In this document: piece after piece, positions 24,922-33,504 of the stretch | How positions within the stretch are numbered: position 1 is the first letter of the stretch | How the letters are laid out: the number at the start of each line of letters is the position of its first letter | Assembly (NCBI GenBank): GCA_963834715.1 | Contig: CAWIDE010000022.1 | Coordinates: forward strand, 682,001 to 746,000 | Length of the DNA: 64,000 bases | Direction: 5' to 3' | Source: CAVSUZ01 sp963834715 | GTDB lineage: Bacteria; Pseudomonadota; Alphaproteobacteria; Acetobacterales; Acetobacteraceae | Translations under genes and position numbers: made by a program | Notes under the pieces: generated by a model | Database searches by the model: none | Seen by the model: only the letters and a program-made list of their open reading frames with translations | What the model was told of the DNA's origin: nothing

Positions 24922-24960
24922 ACGCCGGGGCGCCAGACAATGCCCCGGCGTGCGATTTTT
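24922..24960 (+). terminator. Rho-independent terminator after ridA
   Basis: A perfect 10-bp stem, ACGCCGGGGC (24922-24931) with GCCCCGGCGT (24942-24951), has a 10-base loop and is followed by GCGATTTTT. This is the clearest intrinsic terminator in the window. Confidence 0.9.
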
Positions 24961-25127
24961 GTCGTACTTATAGGACAGAAATCCAACCAATCTTGGTTGT
25001 CCACAGCCTGTTCTGTGGAATTTACGTCGCTCGCAAGCCTTTTGAGGCCCTGGCGGATTGGCAGACTCGCAACCCCGCAGATACCCGGAACGCCAAGTCT
25101 GGGTTCTAAGAAACGGGGATCGTTGGA

Positions 25128-25853
25128 ATGCAGCGACGGCTTGGTGGCGGCGCAGCAACGTTGCTTCTCTCACTTATTATCGGAATCGAATCATTCGGTG
25201 CTGGCCCCGCATACTCCGCGATCGACCGACATCACAAGCTCATCGCGCCCACCAGCCATTACGGCTTCCACCACGGAAGCCACCTCACGCGCCACACCTA
25301 TTGGCCCGGCATCTCCTGCGTGCCATACGCCCGCGAGGTATCCGGCATTGATCTCCCTGGGAACGCCCGAGATTGGTGGCGCAATGCGGCTGGAGTTTAT
25401 GCCCGAGGGCTTGTGCCACAGGTGGGAGCGGTGCTCGCGTTCCGTAGTATTCGGCGTATGCCCCTGGGGCACGTTGCGGTCGTAGAACGCGTGATCAACC
25501 AGCGGGAGATCGAGATCAATCAAGCCAACTGGGGCAATGGCGGCCGGGTAACCCATGATGTCGCGGTGGTCGATGTGTCCGAGGAGAACGACTGGTCCGC
25601 CGTGCGGGTAGAGATCGGGTATGGCCCGAAATTTGGCGATATCTACCCGACCTACGGGTTCATCTACCATCAGCCGGATAAGGGCGCGGTACTCGCGTCT
25701 GTTGCATCACCTGCTCCCCGGGCGGCGCTGGGCTGGGTCACCACGGTCGAAGTGCGGGGCGTTGCCGCGCGTGACAACGAGGTGGCAGAGGCTCTCCCCG
25801 ATCCGCATGGGCCGCGGAAACTGCTGGTCCAAACGGCGAGCACCCAGCGGTAG
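25128..25853 (+). CDS. Secreted CHAP-domain amidase/peptidase
   Basis: A 241-residue protein with an N-terminal signal peptide (GGAATLLLSLIIGIESFGAG, cut near AYS-A). The CHAP domain shows the catalytic Cys in GISCVPYAREVSGID, the conserved NARDWW, and the His in PLGHVAVVERV with a later EINQANWG. CHAP enzymes cleave peptidoglycan cross-links or glutathionylspermidine. It stands alone, downstream of the terminator, and converges on the SMP-30 gene. Confidence 0.85.
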   Translation: MQRRLGGGAATLLLSLIIGIESFGAGPAYSAIDRHHKLIAPTSHYGFHHGSHLTRHTYWPGISCVPYAREVSGIDLPGNARDWWRNAAGVYARGLVPQVGAVLAFRSIRRMPLGHVAVVERVINQREIEINQANWGNGGRVTHDVAVVDVSEENDWSAVRVEIGYGPKFGDIYPTYGFIYHQPDKGAVLASVASPAPRAALGWVTTVEVRGVAARDNEVAEALPDPHGPRKLLVQTASTQR

Positions 25854-25871
25854 CTCTGGGCGCGACCGAGG

Positions 25872-26846
25872 CTACCGCGCCCCGTGCACGTTCAGATACA
25901 CGGCATACACCGACGTGCTCGCGCACATGAACAGCCGGTCGCGTTTGCGCCCGCCGAAGCACAGATTAGCGCATACCTCCGGCAGGTGGATTTTCCCGAT
26001 AACCGTCCCATCCGGCGCATAGCACCGCACCCCGTCTTCCCTCGGATCGGCCCACCCGGAGGCCGACCAGATGTTGCCATGCTCATCGCAGCGAATGCCG
26101 TCGCTCATGCCTGGCGCGAAATTCTCGGCGAACACCCGCCCGTTGCGAAGCCGCACTCCATCCACCTCGAAAACCCGGATATGCGAGGGGCCACCGTGGG
26201 TAATACCCGTATCCACGATATAGAGCAGCCGCTCATCAGGTGCGAAACACAGTCCGTTCGGCCGGGTGAAGTCGTCCGCCACCACCGTCGCCCGGCCGGC
26301 CGCGGGGTCCAGCTGGTACACGTGCCGCGGCAGCTCGGCCTCAGCCCGGTGGCCCTCGTACGGCCCGTCGATTCCGTATCCCGGATCGCTGAACCAGATC
26401 GCTCCATCGCTCGCCACCACCACATCATTGGGACCGTTCAGGGGCTTGCCTTCGTAGCGGTCCATCAGGACGGTGATCCGCCCGTCATGCTCGGTGCGGG
26501 TCAGGCGCCGCGTGTCATGTTCGCAACTAATCAGGCGGCCTTCGCGGTCGCGCGTATTTCCGTTGGTGTAGTTAGACGGGGAGCGGAACACCGAGACATG
26601 CCCGTCGTCGGCCAGCCAGCGCATCATCCGGTTGTTTGGGATATCGCTCCAGATCAGGCAGTTCAGATCGGCAAAGTACACCGGTCCTTCGGCCCAGCGG
26701 AACCCGCTGGCGATACGCTCGATGCCGGCGTTCCCCTGCTGATAGGTGAATCGCTTGTCCAGCTTTTCGATCCGCGCATCCGGATAGCGGAGGTCGGGCA
26801 GATGGCCGAGCGGAAGCGAACCGACGACAGGAGCATGTTCGTGCAT
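25872..26846 (-). CDS. SMP-30/gluconolactonase family protein
   Basis: A 324-residue six-bladed beta-propeller lactonase-like protein. Metal ligands of the family are visible as AEGPVYFADLN (Glu), NGPNDVVVASDGAIWFSD (Asn), FTRPNGLCFAPDE (Asn) and APGMSDGIRCDEHGNIW (Asp). The probable reaction is hydrolysis of a sugar lactone; the exact substrate cannot be read. It lies downstream of hinT on the same strand, separated by one base, and may be a late member of the his operon. Confidence 0.88.
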   Translation of the reverse strand: MHEHAPVVGSLPLGHLPDLRYPDARIEKLDKRFTYQQGNAGIERIASGFRWAEGPVYFADLNCLIWSDIPNNRMMRWLADDGHVSVFRSPSNYTNGNTRDREGRLISCEHDTRRLTRTEHDGRITVLMDRYEGKPLNGPNDVVVASDGAIWFSDPGYGIDGPYEGHRAEAELPRHVYQLDPAAGRATVVADDFTRPNGLCFAPDERLLYIVDTGITHGGPSHIRVFEVDGVRLRNGRVFAENFAPGMSDGIRCDEHGNIWSASGWADPREDGVRCYAPDGTVIGKIHLPEVCANLCFGGRKRDRLFMCASTSVYAVYLNVHGAR

Positions 26847-26847
26847 C

Positions 26848-27228
26848 TCAGGCCTCCGCGATCATCCGGCCGAGGCGCCGGCCGCCGAAAATATGAACGT
26901 GGAAATGTCCGACTTCTTGCCCGGAATTGGCCCCCATGTTGGCGAGCAGACGATAACCGGCCTCCTCGAGGCCAAGCTCCTTGGCGATCTTGCCGACCGC
27001 CCGCATGAAGCCTGCAATCTCTTCCTCGGGCGCCTGAGTGCTGAAATCGGCGAAAGACACGTACTGTCCCTTTGGGATGACCAGCACATGCACTGGCGCC
27101 TGGGGGTGGATATCGTGAAAGGCCAGCGCCCAGCGGTCCTCATAAACCTTCTTGCAGGGGATCTCCCCCCGCAGGATTTTGGCGAAGATATTTCCCGGAT
27201 CGTACGATCCCAGGCCGCTGACCGCCAT
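26848..27228 (-). CDS. HIT family protein (HinT-like)
   Basis: A 126-residue histidine-triad hydrolase acting on nucleoside phosphoramidates or adenylates. The triad is GHFHVHIFGG near the C-terminus, and NIFAKILRGEIPCKKVYED is the usual start. The ATG at 27228 follows ACGGAGGG. A HIT gene after hisE is a common alphaproteobacterial arrangement. Confidence 0.92.
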   Translation of the reverse strand: MAVSGLGSYDPGNIFAKILRGEIPCKKVYEDRWALAFHDIHPQAPVHVLVIPKGQYVSFADFSTQAPEEEIAGFMRAVGKIAKELGLEEAGYRLLANMGANSGQEVGHFHVHIFGGRRLGRMIAEA

Positions 27229-27247
27229 CCGTCCCTCCGTGAAACAC

Positions 27248-27625
27248 TCAGGGAGTTTTCGTCGTCTGCGCCGGCAAGGCAACCGGGTCCCGGGAAGCTC
27301 GCGCGGCTTTTTCCGCAATGCCGCTCGTCCCCTCCCGCCGCCCCAACTCCTCCCACACCTGCTCCGGGCGTACGCCAGCAGCGGCCCACAGCACCATCAG
27401 ATGATAGAGCACGTCGGCACTCTCGGCGATGACTGCTGCATGGTCGGACGCCATTGCGGCGATCAGGCACTCGACCGCTTCCTCGCCGAACTTTTGCGCT
27501 ACCTTCGCCATTCCGCGCGACAGCAGGCGAGCCGTGTAGCTGACGGAAGGATCGGCACTGCGGCGGCTTTCGACCACCGCGTAAAGCCGGTCCAGAGTCG
27601 TGCCGTTCGGCTGTTCCTGCGCCAT
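27248..27625 (-). CDS. hisE: Phosphoribosyl-ATP pyrophosphatase
   Basis: A 125-residue MazG-like enzyme for the second step of histidine synthesis (PR-ATP to PR-AMP). The metal-binding core is KVAQKFGEEAVECLIAA followed by ESADVLYHLMVLWAA. It is a stand-alone HisE, not fused to HisI. It follows hisF by three bases. Confidence 0.94.
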   Translation of the reverse strand: MAQEQPNGTTLDRLYAVVESRRSADPSVSYTARLLSRGMAKVAQKFGEEAVECLIAAMASDHAAVIAESADVLYHLMVLWAAAGVRPEQVWEELGRREGTSGIAEKAARASRDPVALPAQTTKTP

Positions 27626-27628
27626 GGC

Positions 27629-28396
27629 TCAGCCCATTGCCCGTAGGTGGCGCACCGGCAGGCCGGCCTCGGCCATCCCGGCCTTCACCTCGGCAATCGA
27701 AAGGTGGCCGAAATGGAACACAGAGGCTGCCAAAAGCCCGGTCGCACCCGCTGCGGCCCCTTCGATAAAGTGCCGGATCGAACCCACGCCACCCGAAGCA
27801 ATGACCGGAAGACGCACCGCCCGGCACACGGCCCGGAGCAGGTCCAGATCGAATCCTTCCCCAGTGCCATCCCGGTCCATGCTGGTCAGCAGGATTTCTC
27901 CCGCCCCGAGCGCCGCGACCTGCCGTGCCCAGGCTATCGCATCGCGTCCGGTGCCACGGCGGCCCCCATGGGTAAACACCTCCCACCCGGGGCCGCTCCG
28001 CCGGGCGTCAATGGCAACAACCAAGCACTGGCTGCCGAACTTGCGCGCGGCCTCGGCCACCAGTTCGGGGCGTGCGGCTGCGGCGGAGTTGATGCTGCAC
28101 TTGTCCGCCCCCGCGAGCAGCAGCCGGCGCATATCCTCGATGCTGCGTATGCCTCCGCCGACCGTCAGCGGCAGGAAAATCCTTTCCGCCGTCCGCGCGA
28201 CAACATCCAGGATCGTGTCCCGGTTTTCGTGGCTCGCGGTGATGTCCAGGAAGCACAGCTCGTCCGCGCCCGCCAGGTCATAGACCTCGGCCTGGGCGAC
28301 CGGGTCGCCGGCATCCCGCAGCGAGACGAAATTTACTCCCTTCACCACCCGGCCATCCTTCACATCCAGGCATGGGATGACGCGCAGCTTCAGCAT
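27629..28396 (-). CDS. hisF: Imidazole glycerol phosphate synthase, cyclase subunit
   Basis: A 255-residue beta/alpha barrel. The catalytic aspartates are in VIPCLDVKDGRVVKG and TSMDRDGTGEGFDL; phosphate loops are VGGGIRSIEDM and ASGGVGSIRHF. It partners HisH, encoded three genes upstream. Its start overlaps the last codons of hisA by seven bases. Confidence 0.96.
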   Translation of the reverse strand: MLKLRVIPCLDVKDGRVVKGVNFVSLRDAGDPVAQAEVYDLAGADELCFLDITASHENRDTILDVVARTAERIFLPLTVGGGIRSIEDMRRLLLAGADKCSINSAAAARPELVAEAARKFGSQCLVVAIDARRSGPGWEVFTHGGRRGTGRDAIAWARQVAALGAGEILLTSMDRDGTGEGFDLDLLRAVCRAVRLPVIASGGVGSIRHFIEGAAAGATGLLAASVFHFGHLSIAEVKAGMAEAGLPVRHLRAMG

Positions 28397-29127
28397 CGCA
28401 GTGCCTGTAGGGCTTCGCGCAGATTCAGCCGGCCGTCGTAGAGGGCCCGCCCCACGATTACCCCTTGGATGCACGTCCCCTCGGCCGCCCGACGCAAAGA
28501 GAGCAGGTCGGGGAGGCCGGAGACGCCGCCGGAAGCGATGACCGGGACAGTGACGGCATCCGCCAGCGCTACCGTGGCCTCGATGTTCACCCCACCCAGC
28601 ATCCCGTCGCGCATGATATCGGTATAAATGAACGTGGCCACGCCGGCATCCTCGAGCCGGAGCGCGAGATCACGCGCGGTGATCTGGGAGGTTTCGGCCC
28701 AGCCCTCGGTCGCCACCATTCCGTCGCGGGCGTCAATTCCCACCGCGATCCGGCCCGGGAACAGCCGGCACGCCTCGCGAACAAGGGCCGAATCACGCAC
28801 CGCGGCGCTCCCCAGGATCACGCGCCGTATGCCGGCCTCGATCCATCTCCGTATATCCGCGATCGTCCGAATGCCACCGCCAAGCTGCACCGGGATTGCC
28901 ACGGCGCCGAGGATGGCACTGACCGCTCTTTCGTTAGCCGGTCGTCCGGCGAACGCGCCGTTCAGATCTACCACGTGCAGCCATTCCGCGCCTCCGTCCG
29001 CCCACGCCTGCGCTTGGGCCGCCGGATCGGCATTATAAAGAGTTGCCCCCGCCATATCGCCGCGGCGTAGCCGCACACAGGCGCCGTCCTTCAGGTCGAT
29101 GGCCGGATAAACTGTAAGCGCGGTCAT
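28390..29127 (-). CDS. hisA: ProFAR isomerase (HisA)
   Basis: A 245-residue barrel isomerase. The key residues are the Asp in YPAIDLKDGACVRL and the Asp in YTDIMRDGMLGG; the phosphate site is LGGGIRTIADI. It starts one base after the GNAT gene stop and overlaps hisF, so the his genes are tightly coupled. Confidence 0.96.
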   Translation of the reverse strand: MTALTVYPAIDLKDGACVRLRRGDMAGATLYNADPAAQAQAWADGGAEWLHVVDLNGAFAGRPANERAVSAILGAVAIPVQLGGGIRTIADIRRWIEAGIRRVILGSAAVRDSALVREACRLFPGRIAVGIDARDGMVATEGWAETSQITARDLALRLEDAGVATFIYTDIMRDGMLGGVNIEATVALADAVTVPVIASGGVSGLPDLLSLRRAAEGTCIQGVIVGRALYDGRLNLREALQALRC

Positions 29128-29700
29128 TCAGCCCGTCTCGCGCTGGCGGCCTGACGGCTTCAGCCGCTTGTAGTAGTAGAATCCTCGGACCGTCTTGCCG
29201 CTGACCCGGGCATAGGCCGGATGAACCCCCCAGCGCACGAATCCCAGTGACTCGTAAAGGCGTATCGCGGCGGCCTGTGTCTCTCGCACGTCCAGGTTCA
29301 GTACGTGGTAACCCTGCGCCCGCGCGGCCTCCTCCACCGCCCGGGTCAGCATCCGCGCGAGCCCGTGGCCGCGGGCATAGGGCGCCACGAACGCGTGCAT
29401 CAGGGTCGCCGCAAAGGCCTGGGCCTCGTTGTTGCGTGGCGGCCGAACAAGCTGCGCCGAACCGACCGACAGATTGTTCAGGCGTACTATGAAAAGCTGT
29501 CGCTCCGGGACTAGCAGTACGCCGCGGTAGTAGCTCTCCAGCGAGCGGTGGCCAGGCGGGTTGACCCAGCCAAACCCGCCGCCGTCAATAATCGCAGCAT
29601 GCGTTGCCTCGCAAAGCGCGTGCAGGTCCTCGTCACTCAGGCGTTCAACCCGTTCCACCGAACGTTCCGGCGGCACGGCTGGGGCAGTGTCATTCGCCAT
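29128..29700 (-). CDS. GNAT family N-acetyltransferase inside the his operon
   Basis: A 190-residue acetyltransferase. The acetyl-CoA motif is VAPYARGHGLARMLTRAVEE (Q/RxxGxG/A type), followed by VLNLDVRETQAAAIRLYESL. It lies exactly between hisH and hisA, with one base on each side, and so is cotranscribed with both. The substrate is unknown; a link to histidine metabolism is only suggested by position. Confidence 0.85.
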   Translation of the reverse strand: MANDTAPAVPPERSVERVERLSDEDLHALCEATHAAIIDGGGFGWVNPPGHRSLESYYRGVLLVPERQLFIVRLNNLSVGSAQLVRPPRNNEAQAFAATLMHAFVAPYARGHGLARMLTRAVEEAARAQGYHVLNLDVRETQAAAIRLYESLGFVRWGVHPAYARVSGKTVRGFYYYKRLKPSGRQRETG

Positions 29701-29701
29701 C

Positions 29702-30337
29702 TCAGGGTAACCAGTGCAGGAAATTCGAGAGGATCCTGAGGCCGACGGTCTGGCTCTTCTCCACGTGGAACTGCGTGCCTGCGCGGTTGCCGGTCGCCAC
29801 CATTGCAACCACCGGTCCGCCATAGTCAGTGGTCGCGATCACTTCGCGGGGCGATCCACCGGTCAGCGCGTAACTATGCACGAAGTAAACGTGGTCATCC
29901 GGTTTCAGGCCCTCCAGCAGGGGATGACAGCCGGGCTCGAAACTTAGTCCGTTCCAGCCCATCTGCGGCAAGCGCAGGCCTGGAGCCTCCACTGCCGCAA
30001 TCTCTCCCCAAATCCAGCAGAACCCGGGCGTGACCTCATGCTCCAGGCCCCGCTCGGCCAGCAATTGCATGCCGACACAGATCCCCAGCAGCGGGGCCCC
30101 GCGGTCGCTTGCCTCCCGGATCGCCTGCGGCATTCCGGCGACCCCTGCTAGCCCGCGGGCACAGTCGGCGAACGCGCCCTGGCCCGGGAGCACGATCCGG
30201 TCCGCGGTCAGCACGGTATCCGGATCGTTGGTTACCACGACCCGCGCGCTGACCTCGGCTTTTTCTGCGGCGACCGCGAGCGCCCGCGAGGCGGAAGCGA
30301 GGTTCCCACTTCCGTAATCCACGACCGCGATAATCAC
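29702..30337 (-). CDS. hisH: Imidazole glycerol phosphate synthase, glutamine amidotransferase subunit
   Basis: A 211-residue class I amidotransferase. The nucleophile Cys is in PLLGICVGMQLLAERG, with His and Glu in TQFHVEKSQ. It begins VIIAVVDYGSGNLAS at a GTG (30337) that overlaps the stop of the DUF2628 gene. It supplies ammonia to HisF. Confidence 0.95.
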   Translation of the reverse strand: MIIAVVDYGSGNLASASRALAVAAEKAEVSARVVVTNDPDTVLTADRIVLPGQGAFADCARGLAGVAGMPQAIREASDRGAPLLGICVGMQLLAERGLEHEVTPGFCWIWGEIAAVEAPGLRLPQMGWNGLSFEPGCHPLLEGLKPDDHVYFVHSYALTGGSPREVIATTDYGGPVVAMVATGNRAGTQFHVEKSQTVGLRILSNFLHWLP

Positions 30338-30711
30338 GGTGCCCCTCCGCCGCTCAGGAACCGTGGCCCCAGATCCGGCCGCAACATCAGCAGACGCGCA
30401 AGCGCCGCGTCCGCGCTTGACGCAGTCACCACGTGCGCAATGACGTAGCCGCGCAGAGATAGTGACCATCGCCAGAGATCGCGCCCGGTCAGCCCGATCA
30501 GAACCGCCAGTCCGATTTCCAGCACGGGCTCTGCGGGAGCTGCGGTCAGCATGCCGATCAGCACTGCCGCGGCCAGCGCCAACACGCCGGGAATCCAGGC
30601 CCGATGGGCTAACAGCCAAAGGCCGCCAAACAGCAATGCGCCCCAGGAGAAACCCTCCGCGATCAACACCGGCACCGCGCCGCGACGCAGATGCGCGGTA
30701 TAGGCTTTCAT
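30334..30711 (-). CDS. DUF2628 domain membrane protein
   Basis: A 125-residue protein with several hydrophobic helices (FSWGALLFGGLWLLAHRAW and WIPGVLALAAAVLIGMLTAA). DUF2628 genes regularly stand between hisB and hisH in alphaproteobacteria. The function is unknown. Its stop overlaps the hisH start. Confidence 0.85.
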   Translation of the reverse strand: MKAYTAHLRRGAVPVLIAEGFSWGALLFGGLWLLAHRAWIPGVLALAAAVLIGMLTAAPAEPVLEIGLAVLIGLTGRDLWRWSLSLRGYVIAHVVTASSADAALARLLMLRPDLGPRFLSGGGAP

Positions 30712-30823
30712 ACCGGCCAGCCTTTCGGCTGACCGGTATTGAGTCTTGTATCGCGCGCGGCCGCCCCACCAACCCCGCGCGCGATACCGCTCCGCATACG
30801 GTCAAGCCTCATGCTGCGCGGTA

Positions 30824-31414
30824 TCACAAGGCCCCCTTGGTGGAAGGCACGCTTTCCGGGGCCCGCGCATCCTGCTCGATCGCCATTCGCAGGGCACGAG
30901 CGGCCGCTTTGAAACATGCCTCTGCCACGTGATGCGTGTTGCGTCCGGCCCGCTGAATCACATGGACTGTGATCAGAGCGTTCATGGCGAAGGCCCGGAA
31001 GAACTCCTCGAACAGCTCGGTTTCCATATCTCCAAGCCGTTGCTGAGCGAAGCTGACCTGCCAACTCAGCAACGGGCGGCCAGAGATATCCACTGCGACC
31101 TCGGCCAGTGCCTCGTCCATCGGCACCAGCGCCTGCCCAAATCGCTGGATACTGCGCTTGTCCCCGACCGCCTGTGCGAATGCCTTGCCGAGCACGATCC
31201 CAACATCCTCGGTGGTGTGATGGCAGTCGATTTGCAGGTCCCCGTTTGCCCGTGCCGTCAGGTCGAAAAGCCCGTGGCGGGCGAAGGCGGTGAGCATGTG
31301 ATCGAGCAAGCCAATCCCAGTATCCACCTCCGCCCTTCCGGACCCGTCCAGGTCGAGGCTGATCGAGACCTCGGTTTCGGTGGTGTTGCGGGAAATGGCA
31401 GCGGAGCGGCCCAT
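30824..31414 (-). CDS. hisB: Imidazoleglycerol-phosphate dehydratase
   Basis: A 196-residue IGPD with the two manganese-binding histidine clusters, LQIDCHHTTEDVGIVLG and AGRNTHHVAEACFKAAARAL, and the signature GIGLLDHMLTAFARHGLFDL. The ATG at 31414 begins MGRSAAISRNTTET; further upstream codons look non-coding. It is the first gene of the his operon. Confidence 0.95.
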   Translation of the reverse strand: MGRSAAISRNTTETEVSISLDLDGSGRAEVDTGIGLLDHMLTAFARHGLFDLTARANGDLQIDCHHTTEDVGIVLGKAFAQAVGDKRSIQRFGQALVPMDEALAEVAVDISGRPLLSWQVSFAQQRLGDMETELFEEFFRAFAMNALITVHVIQRAGRNTHHVAEACFKAAARALRMAIEQDARAPESVPSTKGAL

Positions 31415-31630
31415 CCCAGGACCACTAGCCCGTGGCTTTGCGCCGGTCCAGATCGGCATTTTTTGGGCTGTGGGCAAGAACTGAAAGGCACGACCTATGA
31501 GTGTTTTCTGCGAGGGTCTTCACAACTTCAGTTTGGGTTTCTGCGCACGGAATTCCGGTCCATGCCATTTTCTGGAAAAAAGTCACTAATTTAGGCTTGT
31601 TTTCGGGACAAGAACCCGTGATATTGCAGT

Positions 31631-32323
31631 ATGGCAATCGTTCTCTACGAATTGGCGGGTGCAGATCCCGCGCTGCGGTTCAGCCCGTATTGCTGGCGCA
31701 CGCGCATGGCGCTCGCTCATAAGGATCTAGCGGTTCGCGCACTTCCCTGGCGCTTCAGCGATAAGCAGGTGCTTGCATTTTCGAACCAGTCTCGCGTCCC
31801 TGTCCTGAAAGACGGAAACAAGACCGTTCCGGATAGCTGGGCGATCGCCCTTTATCTAGAGGAACGCTATGACGATCGCCCCAGCCTGTTCAACGGGGAG
31901 ACCAGCCAGGCGCACGCCCACTTTATTAACGCCTGGGCCGACACCGTGCTCAACCCCATGGTTGCGCGCATACTCGTGCGTGACGTTCTCGATGTGCTCG
32001 ATACAAAGGACAAAGCGTACTTTCGCAAATCGCGGGAGGAGCGGTTTGGCGCCAAGCTCGAGCAGCTTCAGGCTGAGCGTGAAGAGCGGTTACCGGAACT
32101 ACGAACGCTTCTGGAGCCGTTGCGCGTTGCTCTAGGAGACGGGGAATGGCTGGGAGGCAGCGACGGTCCGAGCTACGCCGATTACATAATTTTCGGCGCG
32201 TTCCAGTGGGCGCGCTGCGTCAGCCGGTTCGAATTACTGGCGGAAGATGACCCGCTGTGGGGCTGGCGGGAACGCATGCTGGACTTGTTCGGCGGTCTCG
32301 CACGTAGCGCGAAGACAGTCTAG
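31631..32323 (+). CDS. Glutathione S-transferase (beta-etherase-like)
   Basis: A 230-residue GST. The thioredoxin-like N-terminal domain has RFSPYCWRTRMALAHKDLAV (SPYCWR is typical of the LigE/LigF-like branch), SRVPVLKDG and PDSWAIALYLEERYDD for glutathione binding; an all-helical C-terminal domain follows. Its last four bases overlap the convergent rsfS gene. The substrate is unknown. Confidence 0.85.
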   Translation: MAIVLYELAGADPALRFSPYCWRTRMALAHKDLAVRALPWRFSDKQVLAFSNQSRVPVLKDGNKTVPDSWAIALYLEERYDDRPSLFNGETSQAHAHFINAWADTVLNPMVARILVRDVLDVLDTKDKAYFRKSREERFGAKLEQLQAEREERLPELRTLLEPLRVALGDGEWLGGSDGPSYADYIIFGAFQWARCVSRFELLAEDDPLWGWRERMLDLFGGLARSAKTV

Positions 32324-32811
32324 CCTTCCACGACCTCATCCAAGGCACTGCCCCACATGCGCTCCAGACCGTACACGCCACGCGCCTCCGGCTTGAACAG
32401 GTGCACGACAAAGTCTCCGGCGTCGATCAGCACCCACTCCGCGCCGCTCGCTCCTTCCACCTGCACCCGCTGCAGCCCCGCTTCGTGGAGCTTTTCGACT
32501 AGATGCTCGGCCATGGCGCTGATCTGACGGTCGGCCAATCCCGTAGCCACGATCATCCGATCGCAGAATGTGGCTTTACCATGCAGGTCGAGCGAGACGA
32601 CATCTTCCGCCTTATCGTTTTCCAGGCTGGTTACGATTAAGCGTTGCAAGCTCTCCAGCCTCGCCTGATGCCGAGCGTCATCGTCCCGCCTGCCTTCGGT
32701 CCTGCGCGGCCCCGCTACCACGGCCTTTTTCAAAGCCGTTCCGGGCGTTTTGTTGGCGAGAGTTAGCGGCCGCGGTGGTTTGCGTTTAACGGGCTTCCTG
32801 GGGCCAGGCAT
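32320..32811 (-). CDS. rsfS: Ribosomal silencing factor RsfS
   Basis: A 163-residue protein. The RsfS core is LENDKAEDVVSLDLHGKATF, CDRMIVATGLADRQISAMAE and DAGDFVVHLFKPEARGVYGL. A basic 45-residue N-terminal extension precedes it. RsfS binds uL14 and blocks subunit joining in starvation. It is downstream of nadD, the usual order. Confidence 0.94.
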   Translation of the reverse strand: MPGPRKPVKRKPPRPLTLANKTPGTALKKAVVAGPRRTEGRRDDDARHQARLESLQRLIVTSLENDKAEDVVSLDLHGKATFCDRMIVATGLADRQISAMAEHLVEKLHEAGLQRVQVEGASGAEWVLIDAGDFVVHLFKPEARGVYGLERMWGSALDEVVEG

Positions 32812-32825
32812 GATAGGCAGTTTGG

Positions 32826-33458
32826 CTATGACACCCCTCCTTTACGGGCCGCGCGGAGCGCGCTGGCCGACAACGCATTCTGTGGCGCCATCAGTACCAA
32901 CCAGGCTGGCGCCCGAGCACTGGCCAGCTTTGTAGCGGCGCGAAATGGCAGCCGGGTGGAGCGCAGCCGTTGCGCCGCCTTCCCTGCAAGCGCGCGATAG
33001 GTAAACGACGGGCGCGGCACAACAAGCAAAGGGACACGCGCGGCAAACTCGCTCCACCGGTGCCATTGCGGCAATTGTGCCAAAATGTCTGCCCCTATCA
33101 CCCAGACGAAAGTCACTCGCGGAAAACGCCGTTGCAGCTCCTTTATGGTATCAACGCTGAGGCGCGTTCTCAACGCTTCTTCGATCCCTGTCGCTACGAT
33201 CCGCCGCCCATCACTGATGCCCCGTGCCCATGCCAACCGTTGCTTGAAAGGCGCCATCCCGGCCTGCGGTTTCAGCACGTTGCCCGGAGAAACAAGCAGC
33301 CAGACCTGATCGAGCTGTAGCCGGTTCCGCGCGAGCTGTGCCACGTGCAAGTGCCCGGCGTGCGCCGGATTGAACGATCCACCCAGAATCCCAACCCGTG
33401 TCCGCCGGCGGTCACCGAAGCGCGGGAGTGGGTCGGGACTGACCGGCGCGGGGGTCAT
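32826..33458 (-). CDS. nadD: Nicotinate-nucleotide adenylyltransferase
   Basis: A 210-residue nucleotidyltransferase that makes deamido-NAD. The (T/H)xxH signature is in GILGGSFNPAHAGHLHVAQL, and FVWVIGADILAQLPQWHRW is the second conserved block. The ATG at 33458 is preferred; an upstream in-frame ATG at 33530 lies inside proA. It is followed by rsfS after 14 bases. Confidence 0.94.
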   Translation of the reverse strand: MTPAPVSPDPLPRFGDRRRTRVGILGGSFNPAHAGHLHVAQLARNRLQLDQVWLLVSPGNVLKPQAGMAPFKQRLAWARGISDGRRIVATGIEEALRTRLSVDTIKELQRRFPRVTFVWVIGADILAQLPQWHRWSEFAARVPLLVVPRPSFTYRALAGKAAQRLRSTRLPFRAATKLASARAPAWLVLMAPQNALSASALRAARKGGVS

Positions 33459-33504
33459 TGTTTCGCGCGCGGCGGCCCCGAGCCGAGTCTGATTATCCGC
33501 GATA

